A DNA stretch of 64,000 bases, taken from the NCBI RefSeq assembly GCF_038397725.1, contig NZ_CP151634.1:310001-374000 (forward strand), given 5' to 3'. The notes below the pieces were generated by a model. That model did not search any database. It was not told the DNA's origin and saw nothing but the letters and a program-made list of their open reading frames with translations. The stretch comes from Microbacterium sp. LWO13-1.2. GTDB taxonomy: Bacteria; Actinomycetota; Actinomycetes; Actinomycetales; Microbacteriaceae. Numbering within the stretch: position 1 is the stretch's first letter; each line of letters starts with the position of its first letter. Below are positions 1-8,226 of this stretch, piece by piece. The translations under genes were made by a program, and so were the position numbers.

Positions 1-248
1 CTGGCGATGAGGGTGTCGAACGTGCCCGCGCTGAAGGGCGCGTTGAGCAGCAGCTCCCCCGCGGTCTTCGTGGGCGCCAACAGCAGCCACACGATCGGCA
101 CCGCGAAGAAGAGGGCGAAGAAGAGCAGGATCGCCACGACCAAGGCCCGGCCGATCCAGCTTCCGGGACTCATCCCGGACGGTTCGGGGGATCTCCTCGA
201 GTTCGCCCGTTCGTCGCTTCTTGCGGGAGCGAAGTCAGTCGCGCTCAA
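1..248 (-). CDS. Carbohydrate ABC transporter permease, MalG type (partial, cut by window edge)
   Basis: Only the first ~82 codons are visible. The product begins with a polar tail, then one strong membrane helix followed by VPIVWLLLAPTKTAGE and a NAPFS segment, the usual N-terminus of the second permease of CUT1 sugar importers. I place the start at a TTG (246-248) because a strong Shine-Dalgarno GAGGAGG lies at 254-260, 5 nt upstream. That makes the gene overlap the end of the preceding permease by 14 nt (translational coupling). An internal ATG at 171-173 is the alternative, but it lacks a good ribosome site. Last visible gene of the operon with the binding protein at 1238. Confidence 0.85.
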   Translation of the reverse strand, partial: MSATDFAPARSDERANSRRSPEPSGMSPGSWIGRALVVAILLFFALFFAVPIVWLLLAPTKTAGELLLNAPFSAGTFDTLIA

Positions 249-1146
249 AGAGTCCTCCTCGGAAGACGAAGATCGCAGACAGCGCCGCCGCAACGAGAAG
301 CAGAAGCAACGAGATCGCGGCGGAGCCGTTGAAGTCGCCCTGCCGGAACGCGTAGAGGTACGCCAGCTGGTTGATGGAGTAGTCGGGGGGCACGACGCCC
401 TTTGACGCCTGGGAGAGCACGCGTGGTTCCACGAAGAGCTGAGTACCGGCCGCGAGCGACATCACCGCCATATAGGAGATCCACTTGCGAAGGAGCGGGA
501 TCTGGATGTGCCATGCGGTCTGGACAGGTCCGGCGCCATCGATGCGCGCTGCCTCCATGACGTCACCGGAGATGTTGTTGAGGGCTCCGTACATGATGAC
601 GATCCAGCCTCCGGCCCCGGTCCAGAACGCGACGACGGTGAAGATGAGCGGCAGGTTGTCGATCGACACCGTCTGAACGAATGTCTCGAGCCCGAATGCT
701 CGCAGAATGAACGCAACCGGGCTCACCGAGGGGTCCAGCAGGAAGAGCCAAAGCATCACGCTCGACGCACCTGCGAGTGCCCCGGGGATGTAGTAGACGA
801 ATCGGAAACTGCTCGAGAGCCATCGACGTCCGAGGGAATGCACCACGAGTGCGAGAAGCACGACGAAGACGAGCAACGACACCAAGTAGATGACCAGATA
901 CAACGCGACATGACCGACCGCCGGCAGGAACCGGTAGTCACCGAACACCTGGGCGAAGTTCGCGAAACCGGCGAAGGCACCGTCGGCCGTGAACGCCAGG
1001 AAGATCGTGTAAAGCGTAGGCAGGATGCCGAAGGCGATCAGGAGGATCGTGTAACCGGAGACGAACACGTATCCGACGCTCGCCTGCGAGCGGTCGAGCC
1101 GCCGACGAGCGGGCCGTCGGGAGTTGGGGCCGGGCGCCCGCCGCAT
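235..1146 (-). CDS. Carbohydrate ABC transporter permease, MalF/UgpA type
   Basis: Inner-membrane subunit of a sugar importer, 303 aa, the usual length. After a basic cytoplasmic N-terminus (~25 residues) six membrane segments can be traced. The EAA loop that contacts the ATPase is clear near residue 200 (EAARIDGAGPVQTAWHIQIP). It lies 91 bp downstream of the binding-protein gene and overlaps the next permease. No ATPase gene is visible here; CUT1 systems often use a shared MsiK-type ATPase encoded elsewhere (family knowledge). Substrate cannot be told from sequence. Confidence 0.93.
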   Translation of the reverse strand: MRRAPGPNSRRPARRRLDRSQASVGYVFVSGYTILLIAFGILPTLYTIFLAFTADGAFAGFANFAQVFGDYRFLPAVGHVALYLVIYLVSLLVFVVLLALVVHSLGRRWLSSSFRFVYYIPGALAGASSVMLWLFLLDPSVSPVAFILRAFGLETFVQTVSIDNLPLIFTVVAFWTGAGGWIVIMYGALNNISGDVMEAARIDGAGPVQTAWHIQIPLLRKWISYMAVMSLAAGTQLFVEPRVLSQASKGVVPPDYSINQLAYLYAFRQGDFNGSAAISLLLLLVAAALSAIFVFRGGLFERD

Positions 1147-1237
1147 CCCCTCGAGGGGGAGCGCGGCGGGCGTCGTGGTGGGAATGGAGATGGGATTTCC
1201 TTTGCTCGGGCGAATGACGAGTCGCGGCGAACGACGG

Positions 1238-2608
1238 CTACTTGATCGAGTAGCCCTGCACCTGTGCTTCGTTCTCGTACTCGGCCTGCCATTCGGAAGT
1301 CAGTTCGCTGAGCGACTTTCCGGCGGCGAGACCGGGGATGACGATCGACGAGTACGCCGTCTCAGGACTGAAGGACGGGAAGCCCCAGCCGCTCCAGACG
1401 CTCTTCGCCGCCTGTGTGATGGCCGCAGAGAAGTCCCCGGCGAAGTATCCCGACGCGGACTGCTGATCGAGCCACGCCGCTGCCGTCGACGCGTATGCGG
1501 GAAGGCCGGTAGCGAGCTCGGCGGCTTTGTCGGAGTTGCTCACGTATTCGAGGAACGCAGCCACACCCTCGAGATTCTTCGAGTGGCTCGAGCCATACCA
1601 GACTCCGCCGCCGACGTTGCCGGTCACTTCATCCTCGCCCTCCCAGAAGAGAGGCGCCGCGGCGCCGATCGAGCCGGCTTCGGCGTTGAGGCTGTCGGGG
1701 TTCTGGAAGATCGCCCCGGCGTACCACGCCGGACCGGGAGTACCGAGCAGCTTGTCGCCGTACTTCGTGACGAAGTCTGCACCGAAGACGCTGTCCTGGA
1801 CGAGAGTGCCGTTGTCGAGCATGTGGTCGATCAGGCCGGTCACCTTTTCGGCGTTCTCGTCGCTGAAATCGCTGGAGAAGGAATCGCCGTCGACCTGGAA
1901 GATCGGTGCCTCTCCGCTCCAGTAATAGGTGTAGGGCCCGGAGAACGAGTCGCCGACCGAGCCGAGGATGTAGCCAGGGTGCTCGGCGGCGACCTTGTCG
2001 CTCAGGTCGCGATAGTCCTCCCACGTGGTGGGTACTTCGTAGCCGAACTCCGACATGAGGGTCTCGTTGTACCAGTACACGACCGGTGCGAGATCATTGC
2101 GCACGCCGTAGACATTGCCGTCTCGCGTCATCGGATCGAGAGCGCCGTCCGTGAAACCGCCGAGGAACTCATCGGACATCAGCCCCTTGTTGAGGACGGC
2201 CGCGTAGGGCTGCACGCCGTTCTGCTCGACACCCGCCCACGCCGTGTCGTTCTGCTGAGTGGAGAACACCACGTCCGGCCAGCCCTCGCCGGACTGGTCG
2301 AACAACGCGACCTTCGTCTTGAACGAATCACTGCCGCCGGAGCTGCCGTCGTAGGTCTCGATGTTGATCTCGACCTCGGGGTTCTCCTCCTGGAATGCTT
2401 TCGCGATCGGTTCGCGGGCAGCATCGACCCAGACGGTGAGCGGAGCAGTCGCGTCCTGCTCGACCGCGGGGAACCCGTACTGGTCGTCTGTCTGCCCTGT
2501 GGGGCTTCCGCTGCAGGCTGCGAGCATTCCGACGGTGGCGATCGTCGTCGTGCCGAGCGCCAGCAATCGGGTGATCGCGCGCTGCGAGCGTCGCTGCTGT
2601 GTGTTCAT
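1238..2608 (-). CDS. Extracellular sugar-binding lipoprotein of ABC importer
   Basis: 456 aa, solute-binding protein family 1. A basic N-terminus and hydrophobic stretch lead to a lipobox LAAC (Cys about residue 32), so it should be lipid-anchored outside the membrane. The body has the family-1 layout, including PLTVWVDAARE near the mature start and a conserved GGGVWYGSSHSKN strand in the C-terminal half. SD AAAGGA sits 6 nt before the ATG. First gene of the importer operon and therefore the gene behind the promoter/dyad at 2677-2690. Confidence 0.93.
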   Translation of the reverse strand: MNTQQRRSQRAITRLLALGTTTIATVGMLAACSGSPTGQTDDQYGFPAVEQDATAPLTVWVDAAREPIAKAFQEENPEVEINIETYDGSSGGSDSFKTKVALFDQSGEGWPDVVFSTQQNDTAWAGVEQNGVQPYAAVLNKGLMSDEFLGGFTDGALDPMTRDGNVYGVRNDLAPVVYWYNETLMSEFGYEVPTTWEDYRDLSDKVAAEHPGYILGSVGDSFSGPYTYYWSGEAPIFQVDGDSFSSDFSDENAEKVTGLIDHMLDNGTLVQDSVFGADFVTKYGDKLLGTPGPAWYAGAIFQNPDSLNAEAGSIGAAAPLFWEGEDEVTGNVGGGVWYGSSHSKNLEGVAAFLEYVSNSDKAAELATGLPAYASTAAAWLDQQSASGYFAGDFSAAITQAAKSVWSGWGFPSFSPETAYSSIVIPGLAAGKSLSELTSEWQAEYENEAQVQGYSIK

Positions 2609-2676
2609 AGCGGGTCCTTTTCGAGTCGGCTTCTTTGTCGTGAAAAGACCGCCTAAGGGCGGGCTGCAGTCATTAC

Positions 2677-2690
2677 ATCATATATCTGAT
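2677..2690 (-). promoter_or_regulatory. Candidate -10 and operator dyad for the sugar importer operon
   Basis: ATCATATATCTGAT is symmetric at 12 of 14 positions and sits in an unusually AT-rich stretch of the 237-bp gap 2609-2845. Read on the minus strand it contains TATGAT (2682-2677), a good -10 hexamer about 70 nt before the binding-protein start. A repressor bound here would block the promoter. No clear -35 was found. The regulator is unknown; the GlxA-type gene 150 bp away is one candidate. Confidence 0.4.
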
Positions 2691-2845
2691 CTAGACGATA
2701 GTCCGGCGCGCCTCCCGAGCGGTGAGGCACGCGCAAAGCAAGCCGGCACGCGAGAAGCACGCGAAGCGCCGGAGAGGCCAGCAGTCCACACAGGACACAG
2801 CCCTCTCGCGGCAGCCGGCACCACGCGCAGACGACGGGTCGCTGA

Positions 2846-3793
2846 TCAGGAGCGGGCGTCGAACCGGCGGCGGTAGCCCGACGGCGTGCTCCCGAAAGCC
2901 GCGGCGAAGTTCTGCCGCAGCGTCACGGGGTTGCCAAAGCCGCACGATGCGGCGATCTGGTCGACCGAGAGATCGGTCACCTCCAGGAGACGACGCGCTT
3001 CGTCGAGGCGACGCGATCGCACCCAGGCGGCGGGCGTCGTTCCGGTCGAGTCGCGGAAGGCGCGGACGAAGGTCCGGCGACTCATGTGCGCCGCGCGCGC
3101 GAGGCGTTCTATGGAGAGGTCCTCCGCGAGATTTCGCAGAGCCCATGCGGACGCCGCTCCGATCGGGTCGTCGGCCGAGCGCTGCGCCACAGGCCGCTCG
3201 ATGTACTGCGCCTGCCCACCCTCGCGATGAGGTGCCACGACGAGACTCCGCGCCACCTGGTTCGCTGCTTCCGCTCCCAGCCGCGTGCGCACGACGTGCA
3301 GGCACGCGTCGATCCCGGAGGCCGTACCCGCAGAGGTCATCACATCTCCGTTGTCCAGGTAGAGCACGCGGGAATCCACGGTGACACCCGGATGCCGGCT
3401 CGCCAGCCCCTCTGCGGCACGCCAGTGCGTCGCTGCGCTGCGCCCGTCGAGCAGTCCGAGGTCGGCGACCGCGATCGCGCCGAGGCAGAGCCCGGCGATG
3501 GCCGCTCCCCGGTCGTGAGCACGGAGAAGAGCGCGTCGGAACCCAGGGCGAAGCTCTCTGCCGTCGTCGACCCAGGAGGGCAGCACGATCAGATCGACGT
3601 CCTCCGTCGCGGAGAGACCTTCGACTCGCCCGAGCGTGTAGCCCTCAGCCGTGCGCACCGATCCGGCCCGGTCGGAGAAGAGAACCGTCTCCCAGTCGGC
3701 CAGCCCCTGCCTGGTGACTTCGTCGAAGACCATCTGCGGCACCGACAGATGAAACAGCGTCACGCCCTCAAAGGCATGGATCGCGATCTTCAC
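2846..3793 (-). CDS. GlxA-family transcriptional regulator (DJ-1/PfpI-like domain + AraC HTH)
   Basis: 315 aa. Residues ~1-180 form a DJ-1/PfpI-like amidotransferase fold used as a sensor, including the elbow AIAGLCLGAIAVADLGLLDGR. Residues ~215-315 hold two AraC helix-turn-helix units (SIERLARAAHMSRRTFVRAF and VDQIAASCGFGNPVTLRQNF). Family members sense small nitrogenous or redox metabolites and usually activate a neighbouring gene. It lies between two operons on the same strand, separated from the enamidase operon by a hairpin. Confidence 0.9.
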   Translation of the reverse strand: MKIAIHAFEGVTLFHLSVPQMVFDEVTRQGLADWETVLFSDRAGSVRTAEGYTLGRVEGLSATEDVDLIVLPSWVDDGRELRPGFRRALLRAHDRGAAIAGLCLGAIAVADLGLLDGRSAATHWRAAEGLASRHPGVTVDSRVLYLDNGDVMTSAGTASGIDACLHVVRTRLGAEAANQVARSLVVAPHREGGQAQYIERPVAQRSADDPIGAASAWALRNLAEDLSIERLARAAHMSRRTFVRAFRDSTGTTPAAWVRSRRLDEARRLLEVTDLSVDQIAASCGFGNPVTLRQNFAAAFGSTPSGYRRRFDARS

Positions 3794-3882
3794 GGGGTAT
3801 CCCTCCGGACTGGCCTGGATCCATCGTACCCGCGCATGCGGGCCGTGGGCGGGGAAGGCACCGCCTCACCTTTGGCATGAGG

Positions 3883-3920
3883 AAGTCGGTGCAGCCTCGT
3901 GCGCGAGGTTGCACCGACTT
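3883..3920 (-). terminator. Hairpin terminator after the enamidase operon
   Basis: A 17-bp stem with one mismatch (arms 3883-3899 and 3904-3920) and a TGCG loop lies 8 nt after the stop of the amidohydrolase gene. No T-run follows, which is common for actinobacterial terminators. Its position between two same-strand genes fits a terminator for the operon that starts with the MHS transporter. Confidence 0.6.
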
Positions 3921-3927
3921 TCCCCGA

Positions 3928-5133
3928 TCAACGGTGCGATCGCACCTCGACCTCCCGAATGGGGGCCGGGGAGTTCCGGCTGCGAAGCGCACGGATCTGC
4001 CCGTTGATGATGACGCCGGCGATGCCGGTGATGTCACCGCGGTTGAGCGCCTTGATCGGGTGATCGGCGGGGCCACCGACGGGCTGCTGCACCAGCACCA
4101 GGTCAGCCGGACGGCCTTCCTCCAGCACGCCTTCCTCACGACGCAGCACGCGGGCGGCGTTGCTGGTGGCGTAGGCGATGACATCGGTCGCAGGCACGCC
4201 GCCGATCGACGAGAGTTCGGCGATCGTCTTGATGATCGCGAGCGGCATCACGCCGGTGCCCGACGGGGTGTCGGAGCCCAGGATGACCCGGTCCAGCGCG
4301 TCGTGCTCCGCAGCCATGCGCTGGATGTTCAGGCTGGCCGACAGGTTGCCCGCCTGCACGAGCTGCAGCGCAGCATCCGACTCCTTCACGAGCCGCTCGA
4401 CATCGGCCTCCGGAAGGCTCGTCGTGCCGCCGTTGATATGACCGGCGATGTCCGGGCGCATCGCGATGAGGTCGTCCACGGTGATCGGCGCCACACCGGG
4501 AACCGACGACGCTCCGCCCGAGTGCGACATGACGACGAATCCGGCCGCCTGCGCCCAGCGCACATGCGGAACCGCGTCCTGGGGGACGTTGAAGCCGCCG
4601 AACCCGACCTTCATCAACCAGATTCCCTGCTCGGCGAGATCGGCGTAGTCCTCCTCCTCCATGTACGGTCCGGTCATCAGTGACCCGCCGTGGATGCGGA
4701 CCCCACCAGGGCGATTATTGGTGAAGGAGCGGTTCGCAGCGACCGCCACCGCCTTCACGCCGAAGCGGTCCATCGGCCGCCCCGGGAAGTGCACCTCGCC
4801 GGCGGACATCATCGATGTGACTCCGCCGTGCATGTAGCTCTCGATGAAGCCGATCGTGTTCTGCTTCGGGTTGAAGTCTCCGATCGAGAAATGCGTGTGC
4901 GTATCGAAGAGGCCAGGCAATGCCACCGCACCCTTGGCGTCGATCACGACATCGGCCTCCACATCGGGCGCTCCCCCGATCGCAACGATCCGGTCACCTT
5001 CGATGAGAACGGTCTCCACCTCTCGGACAACCTCGCCCAGGCGCCCGGTGACGATACCGCGCAGGTTCTTGATGAGAAGCGTGCCGCTTCGGGGTCCGAA
5101 GAATTCCTCCGGGTAGGTCTCATCCCAAGTCAT
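3928..5133 (-). CDS. Amidohydrolase, enamidase-like
   Basis: 401 aa, metal-dependent amidohydrolase superfamily. The N-terminal metal motif is LPGLFDTHTHFSIGDF, followed by GGVTSMMSAGEVHFPGRP, a carboxylate/His stretch FVVMSHSGGASSVPG, GHINGGTTSLPEADVERL and ILGSDTPSGTGVMPL. As far as I can recall them, these segments closely resemble enamidase of Eubacterium barkeri, which opens 1,4,5,6-tetrahydro-6-oxonicotinate to 2-formylglutarate in nicotinate fermentation. The ATG at 5131-5133 has GGTGGAAC upstream; reading further upstream in frame gives no plausible protein. Last gene of the operon with RidA and the transporter. The true substrate is not known. Confidence 0.82.
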   Translation of the reverse strand: MTWDETYPEEFFGPRSGTLLIKNLRGIVTGRLGEVVREVETVLIEGDRIVAIGGAPDVEADVVIDAKGAVALPGLFDTHTHFSIGDFNPKQNTIGFIESYMHGGVTSMMSAGEVHFPGRPMDRFGVKAVAVAANRSFTNNRPGGVRIHGGSLMTGPYMEEEDYADLAEQGIWLMKVGFGGFNVPQDAVPHVRWAQAAGFVVMSHSGGASSVPGVAPITVDDLIAMRPDIAGHINGGTTSLPEADVERLVKESDAALQLVQAGNLSASLNIQRMAAEHDALDRVILGSDTPSGTGVMPLAIIKTIAELSSIGGVPATDVIAYATSNAARVLRREEGVLEEGRPADLVLVQQPVGGPADHPIKALNRGDITGIAGVIINGQIRALRSRNSPAPIREVEVRSHR

Positions 5134-5207
5134 GCGAGTTCCACCAATCGTTGTCAGGGTCCGCGATCGCGGACCAAGGGGTTTGCTTTTCGGTTGGATG
5201 CAGTCGG

Positions 5208-5708
5208 TCAACCAGCGTCGACATGAAGGAGGGCAACGAGCTCGATCTCCACCGGGCTGTCCTTGGGCAGCGCCGCCACACCGATCGCCGACCGCGTGTG
5301 CACGCCCGCTTCCCCGAACACCTCCTTGAGGAGGAAGCTGGCGCCGTCGATCACCTTCGAATGCTCCGTGAAACCCGGATCGCTGGCCACAAAGCCGGTG
5401 ACCTTGACGATGCGGTCGATGCGGCCCAGGTCGCCGAGCTCTCGCTGAAGGGCGGCGATCGCGTTCACTGCACACTGGGCTGCAAATTCGGTGGCGACGT
5501 CCGGCGATACGAGACCGGCGGTTTCACCGACCTTCCCCGTGGTGGCGATCACGCCGTCACGGAGGGGCAACTGCCCCGAGGTGAAGACCAGTGGGCCGGC
5601 TGCGAGCGCCGCGGTATAGGCCCCGATGGCCGCCGGTGGCATGTCGGGAAGCGAGTACCCCGCGGCCTGGAGACGATGGATGACGTCCTGGTGTCTGCGC
5701 GAGGTCAT
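5208..5708 (-). CDS. RidA/YjgF-family protein (enamine/imine deaminase)
   Basis: 166 aa, slightly longer than classical RidA because of an N-terminal extension. The core TAALAAGPLVFTSGQLPLRDG and the C-terminal VHTRSAIGVAALPKDSPVEIELVALL are typical; the Arg of HTRSA matches the conserved RidA arginine. RidA proteins hydrolyse reactive enamines/imines to carbonyl compounds plus ammonia. The ATG overlaps the stop of the transporter gene (ATGA), and the enamidase-like gene follows 74 bp later, so the product could act on the enamine released by that enzyme (inference). Confidence 0.9.
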   Translation of the reverse strand: MTSRRHQDVIHRLQAAGYSLPDMPPAAIGAYTAALAAGPLVFTSGQLPLRDGVIATTGKVGETAGLVSPDVATEFAAQCAVNAIAALQRELGDLGRIDRIVKVTGFVASDPGFTEHSKVIDGASFLLKEVFGEAGVHTRSAIGVAALPKDSPVEIELVALLHVDAG

Positions 5709-7027
5709 CGCTGCATCTCCACCGCTGTGAGTGCGGGAGTGTCGCGTGAGGACTCCCGGGCGACCATGACCGAGACGACCGTGATGATCAGCATGCCGGC
5801 GACGTAGATCGCGATCGGCACCCAGCTTGCGAATCGTCCGTAGAGGGCGACGGCGATGATGGGCGCGAGAGCCCCGCCCAGGATTCCCGACAACTGGAAG
5901 CCGAGGGACGCGCCGCTGTAACGGACGTTCGCCGGGAAGAGCTCGGTGGTGAACGCCGCCAGCGGCCCGTACATCGCGGCCCAGCACAGCATCCCGACGA
6001 AGTCCGCGAGCAGGATCAGAGCGAGGTTCTGCGTCTCGAGCAGCGGGAAGAAGGCGAACACCCACAGGAGTGCGCCAACTGCGCCGCCGATATACACCGG
6101 GCGACGCCCGAGTCTGTCGGACAGTGCCCCGAAGATGGGGATGAAGAGGATCATCGTCGCCGCGCTGACCAGGACCACGAGGGTGGCTGTCGTCTGCTCG
6201 ATGCCCACCATCTGCGTGAGGTAGGTGACCACGAACAACACGAAGATGTAGAAGGCGACATCGGTGCCGATGCGTGAACCGGTGGCGATGAGCAGTTCGC
6301 GGCGCTGGGTTCGCAGCACTTCGAGGATCGGATGCTTGACTCGGTGCCCCTCGGCGGCGAGCTTCTCGAACTCGGGCGATTCCGTGACGTTGAGTCTGAT
6401 CCAGAGCCCGATGGCGATCAGTACGGCGCTGAGGAGGAACGGCACTCGCCAGCCCCAGGCCAGGAACGCCTCGTCATCGGTCAGCCACAACATCAGCGTG
6501 AGCGCACCGTTCGCGAGGAGCAGTCCGAGTGGGACACCGATCTGAGGCCAGCTGGCCGCGAGGCCTCGACGCTTAGGGTCGCCGTGTTCCAGAGACATGA
6601 GGACCGCGCCGCCCCACTCACCGCCAAGACCGAAACCCTGAACGAAGCGGAGCACCGTCAGGGCGATCGGAGCGAGAATGCCGACTGTCCCGTAACCGGG
6701 GAGCAGACCGATGAGCATCGTCGATATCCCCATGATCATGAGCGTGATCACGAGGATGCGCTTGCGCCCGATCCGGTCTCCGAAATTCCCGAAGACGATC
6801 GCCCCGATGGGGCGGGCGACGAAACCGACCGCGAAGCTGCCGAAGGCGAGAAGCGTTCCAGTGAGCGGGTCGACCGTGGGGAAGAACACGGTATTGAAGA
6901 CCAGAGCTGCGGCGGTGCCGTATAGGAAGAAGTCGTACCACTCGAGGGCGGTGCCGATGACACTGCCGCCTATGGCGCGTCGTCGCGTACTCCGGTCCTG
7001 CGACCGGGCCGTTGTCTGTGAAGCCAT
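5705..7027 (-). CDS. MFS transporter, metabolite:H+ symporter (MHS) family
   Basis: 440 aa, 12 predicted membrane segments. MHS-type signatures are GSVIGTALEWYDFFLYG at the start of helix 1 and GNFGDRIGRKRILVITL in the 2-3 loop. The ATG at 7025-7027 has GGAGAC 6 nt upstream; an in-frame upstream extension to 7168 would run into the divergent regulator's operator and is not convincing. First gene of the operon with ridA and the enamidase-like gene, so it probably imports their organic-acid substrate. Confidence 0.9.
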   Translation of the reverse strand: MASQTTARSQDRSTRRRAIGGSVIGTALEWYDFFLYGTAAALVFNTVFFPTVDPLTGTLLAFGSFAVGFVARPIGAIVFGNFGDRIGRKRILVITLMIMGISTMLIGLLPGYGTVGILAPIALTVLRFVQGFGLGGEWGGAVLMSLEHGDPKRRGLAASWPQIGVPLGLLLANGALTLMLWLTDDEAFLAWGWRVPFLLSAVLIAIGLWIRLNVTESPEFEKLAAEGHRVKHPILEVLRTQRRELLIATGSRIGTDVAFYIFVLFVVTYLTQMVGIEQTTATLVVLVSAATMILFIPIFGALSDRLGRRPVYIGGAVGALLWVFAFFPLLETQNLALILLADFVGMLCWAAMYGPLAAFTTELFPANVRYSGASLGFQLSGILGGALAPIIAVALYGRFASWVPIAIYVAGMLIITVVSVMVARESSRDTPALTAVEMQR

Positions 7028-7132
7028 CTTTCCGTCTCCTTCGAAAAGCTCGGGCCTGCGTTCGCACAACTTGATCGCGGGGCTCCTGGTACCGCTCGGG
7101 TGATGCGGTTCTCTCATCATCACGACGAGTGA

Positions 7133-7160
7133 CACAAATGCAAACCAGGTTTCACTTGTG
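7133..7160. promoter_or_regulatory. Operator dyad between MHS operon and LysR gene
   Basis: A long dyad with outer arms CACAA/TTGTG and a perfect inner core AAACCAGGTTT lies between the divergent genes. Its size and T-N11-A-like symmetry suit a LysR-type regulator. It ends 29 bp before the LysR start codon and sits upstream of the transporter operon, so it probably serves both autoregulation and operon control. Confidence 0.6.
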
Positions 7161-7183
7161 CGAATCAAACACCTGCTTATACT
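7156..7183 (+). promoter_or_regulatory. Promoter of the LysR gene (likely leaderless mRNA)
   Basis: TATACT at 7178-7183 is a good -10 hexamer; TTGTGC at 7156-7161 is a weak -35 at 16-bp spacing. The ATG begins at 7190, where transcription would start, and there is no Shine-Dalgarno. Both points suggest a leaderless transcript, common in Actinobacteria. Confidence 0.5.
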
Positions 7184-7189
7184 TCAGCC

Positions 7190-8107
7190 ATGCTCGACAC
7201 ACAGAAACTCGTGACTTTCGCAGCCGTGGTCCGCCTGGGAAGTTTCGCCGCAGCGGCGCGCGAACTCGGCTATACCCAGCCTGGCGTGAGTCAGCAGATG
7301 AAGTCGCTCGAGCGCGACCTCAAGACGACGCTGTTCTCCCGCGAAGGACGGGGGCTGAAGCTGAGCGAGCAGGGAGACGTGCTGGCTGAACGGGCCGAAT
7401 CGCTTATCGCGGACCTTCATGCCACCGAGGAGCGGGTCGCTGCGGTCACGCGCCTCAAGGAGGCGCGAGTCCGCGTGTGCGCATTCCCGAGTGCCAATGC
7501 GACACTCATCCCGTCCGCGATCTCGCGGCTGCGAGCACGCCATCTCGGCATCGAGATCGAGCTGTTCGAGGCGGAACCTCCGGAATCGTTGGAGGGCCTG
7601 GAACGCGGCGAGTACGACGTCGTGGTCGCGTTCCGATACGACGATCAGCCGACTCCTGACATGGGAGAGAGCCTCGTCTCGATCAGTCTGATCGATGAGC
7701 CGATGGTTCTGATGCTTGCCGATGACCATCCGCTCGCCCGGCGCAAGCAGATCGAGTTGTCAGAACTCCGTGAGGAGCGTTGGGTGGCCGGATGCGTTCG
7801 CTGCCGCCAGGAGTTCGTCAGCGCCTGCGCGGATGCCGGCTTCTCCCCTCGCATCGACATCACGACCGACGACAATCTCGCTGTGCAGAGCTACGTGGTC
7901 GCCGGACTCGGGCTCGCGATGATGCCGAGGATGACGCAGTCGTTCGTGAAGCATCCCAAACTCCGCACTCGCCCCCTCCTGCCAGAGCGCCATCGCCACG
8001 TGACCGCGACCGTCCTTCGCTCACAGCGGGGTTCGACCGCAGTGGTGCGGGTACTCGAATCGCTCCGGGAAGCGGCCGAATCAATGGCACTGGCACCGAA
8101 TACGTAA
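7190..8107 (+). CDS. LysR-family transcriptional regulator
   Basis: 305 aa. Residues 1-60 form the winged HTH (LGSFAAAARELGYTQPGVSQQMKSLERDL), and residues ~90-290 the periplasmic-binding-protein-like effector domain with ARVRVCAFPSANATLIPSAI at its start. It is divergent from the MHS/RidA/enamidase operon across a 162-bp gap holding a LysR-sized dyad, so it most likely controls that operon in response to the imported compound. No SD precedes the ATG, in line with leaderless translation. Confidence 0.92.
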   Translation: MLDTQKLVTFAAVVRLGSFAAAARELGYTQPGVSQQMKSLERDLKTTLFSREGRGLKLSEQGDVLAERAESLIADLHATEERVAAVTRLKEARVRVCAFPSANATLIPSAISRLRARHLGIEIELFEAEPPESLEGLERGEYDVVVAFRYDDQPTPDMGESLVSISLIDEPMVLMLADDHPLARRKQIELSELREERWVAGCVRCRQEFVSACADAGFSPRIDITTDDNLAVQSYVVAGLGLAMMPRMTQSFVKHPKLRTRPLLPERHRHVTATVLRSQRGSTAVVRVLESLREAAESMALAPNT

Positions 8108-8226
8108 GCAAGAGTTTGACATCTCTCACTTTTCTGCGCTCGCAGTTAGTCTTGCGAAACATCACACTGTGAGGACACGCAGACGTCGAGTGCGCACGGC
8201 GCACCGAAGCGAGAAGTGAGGCCTCC

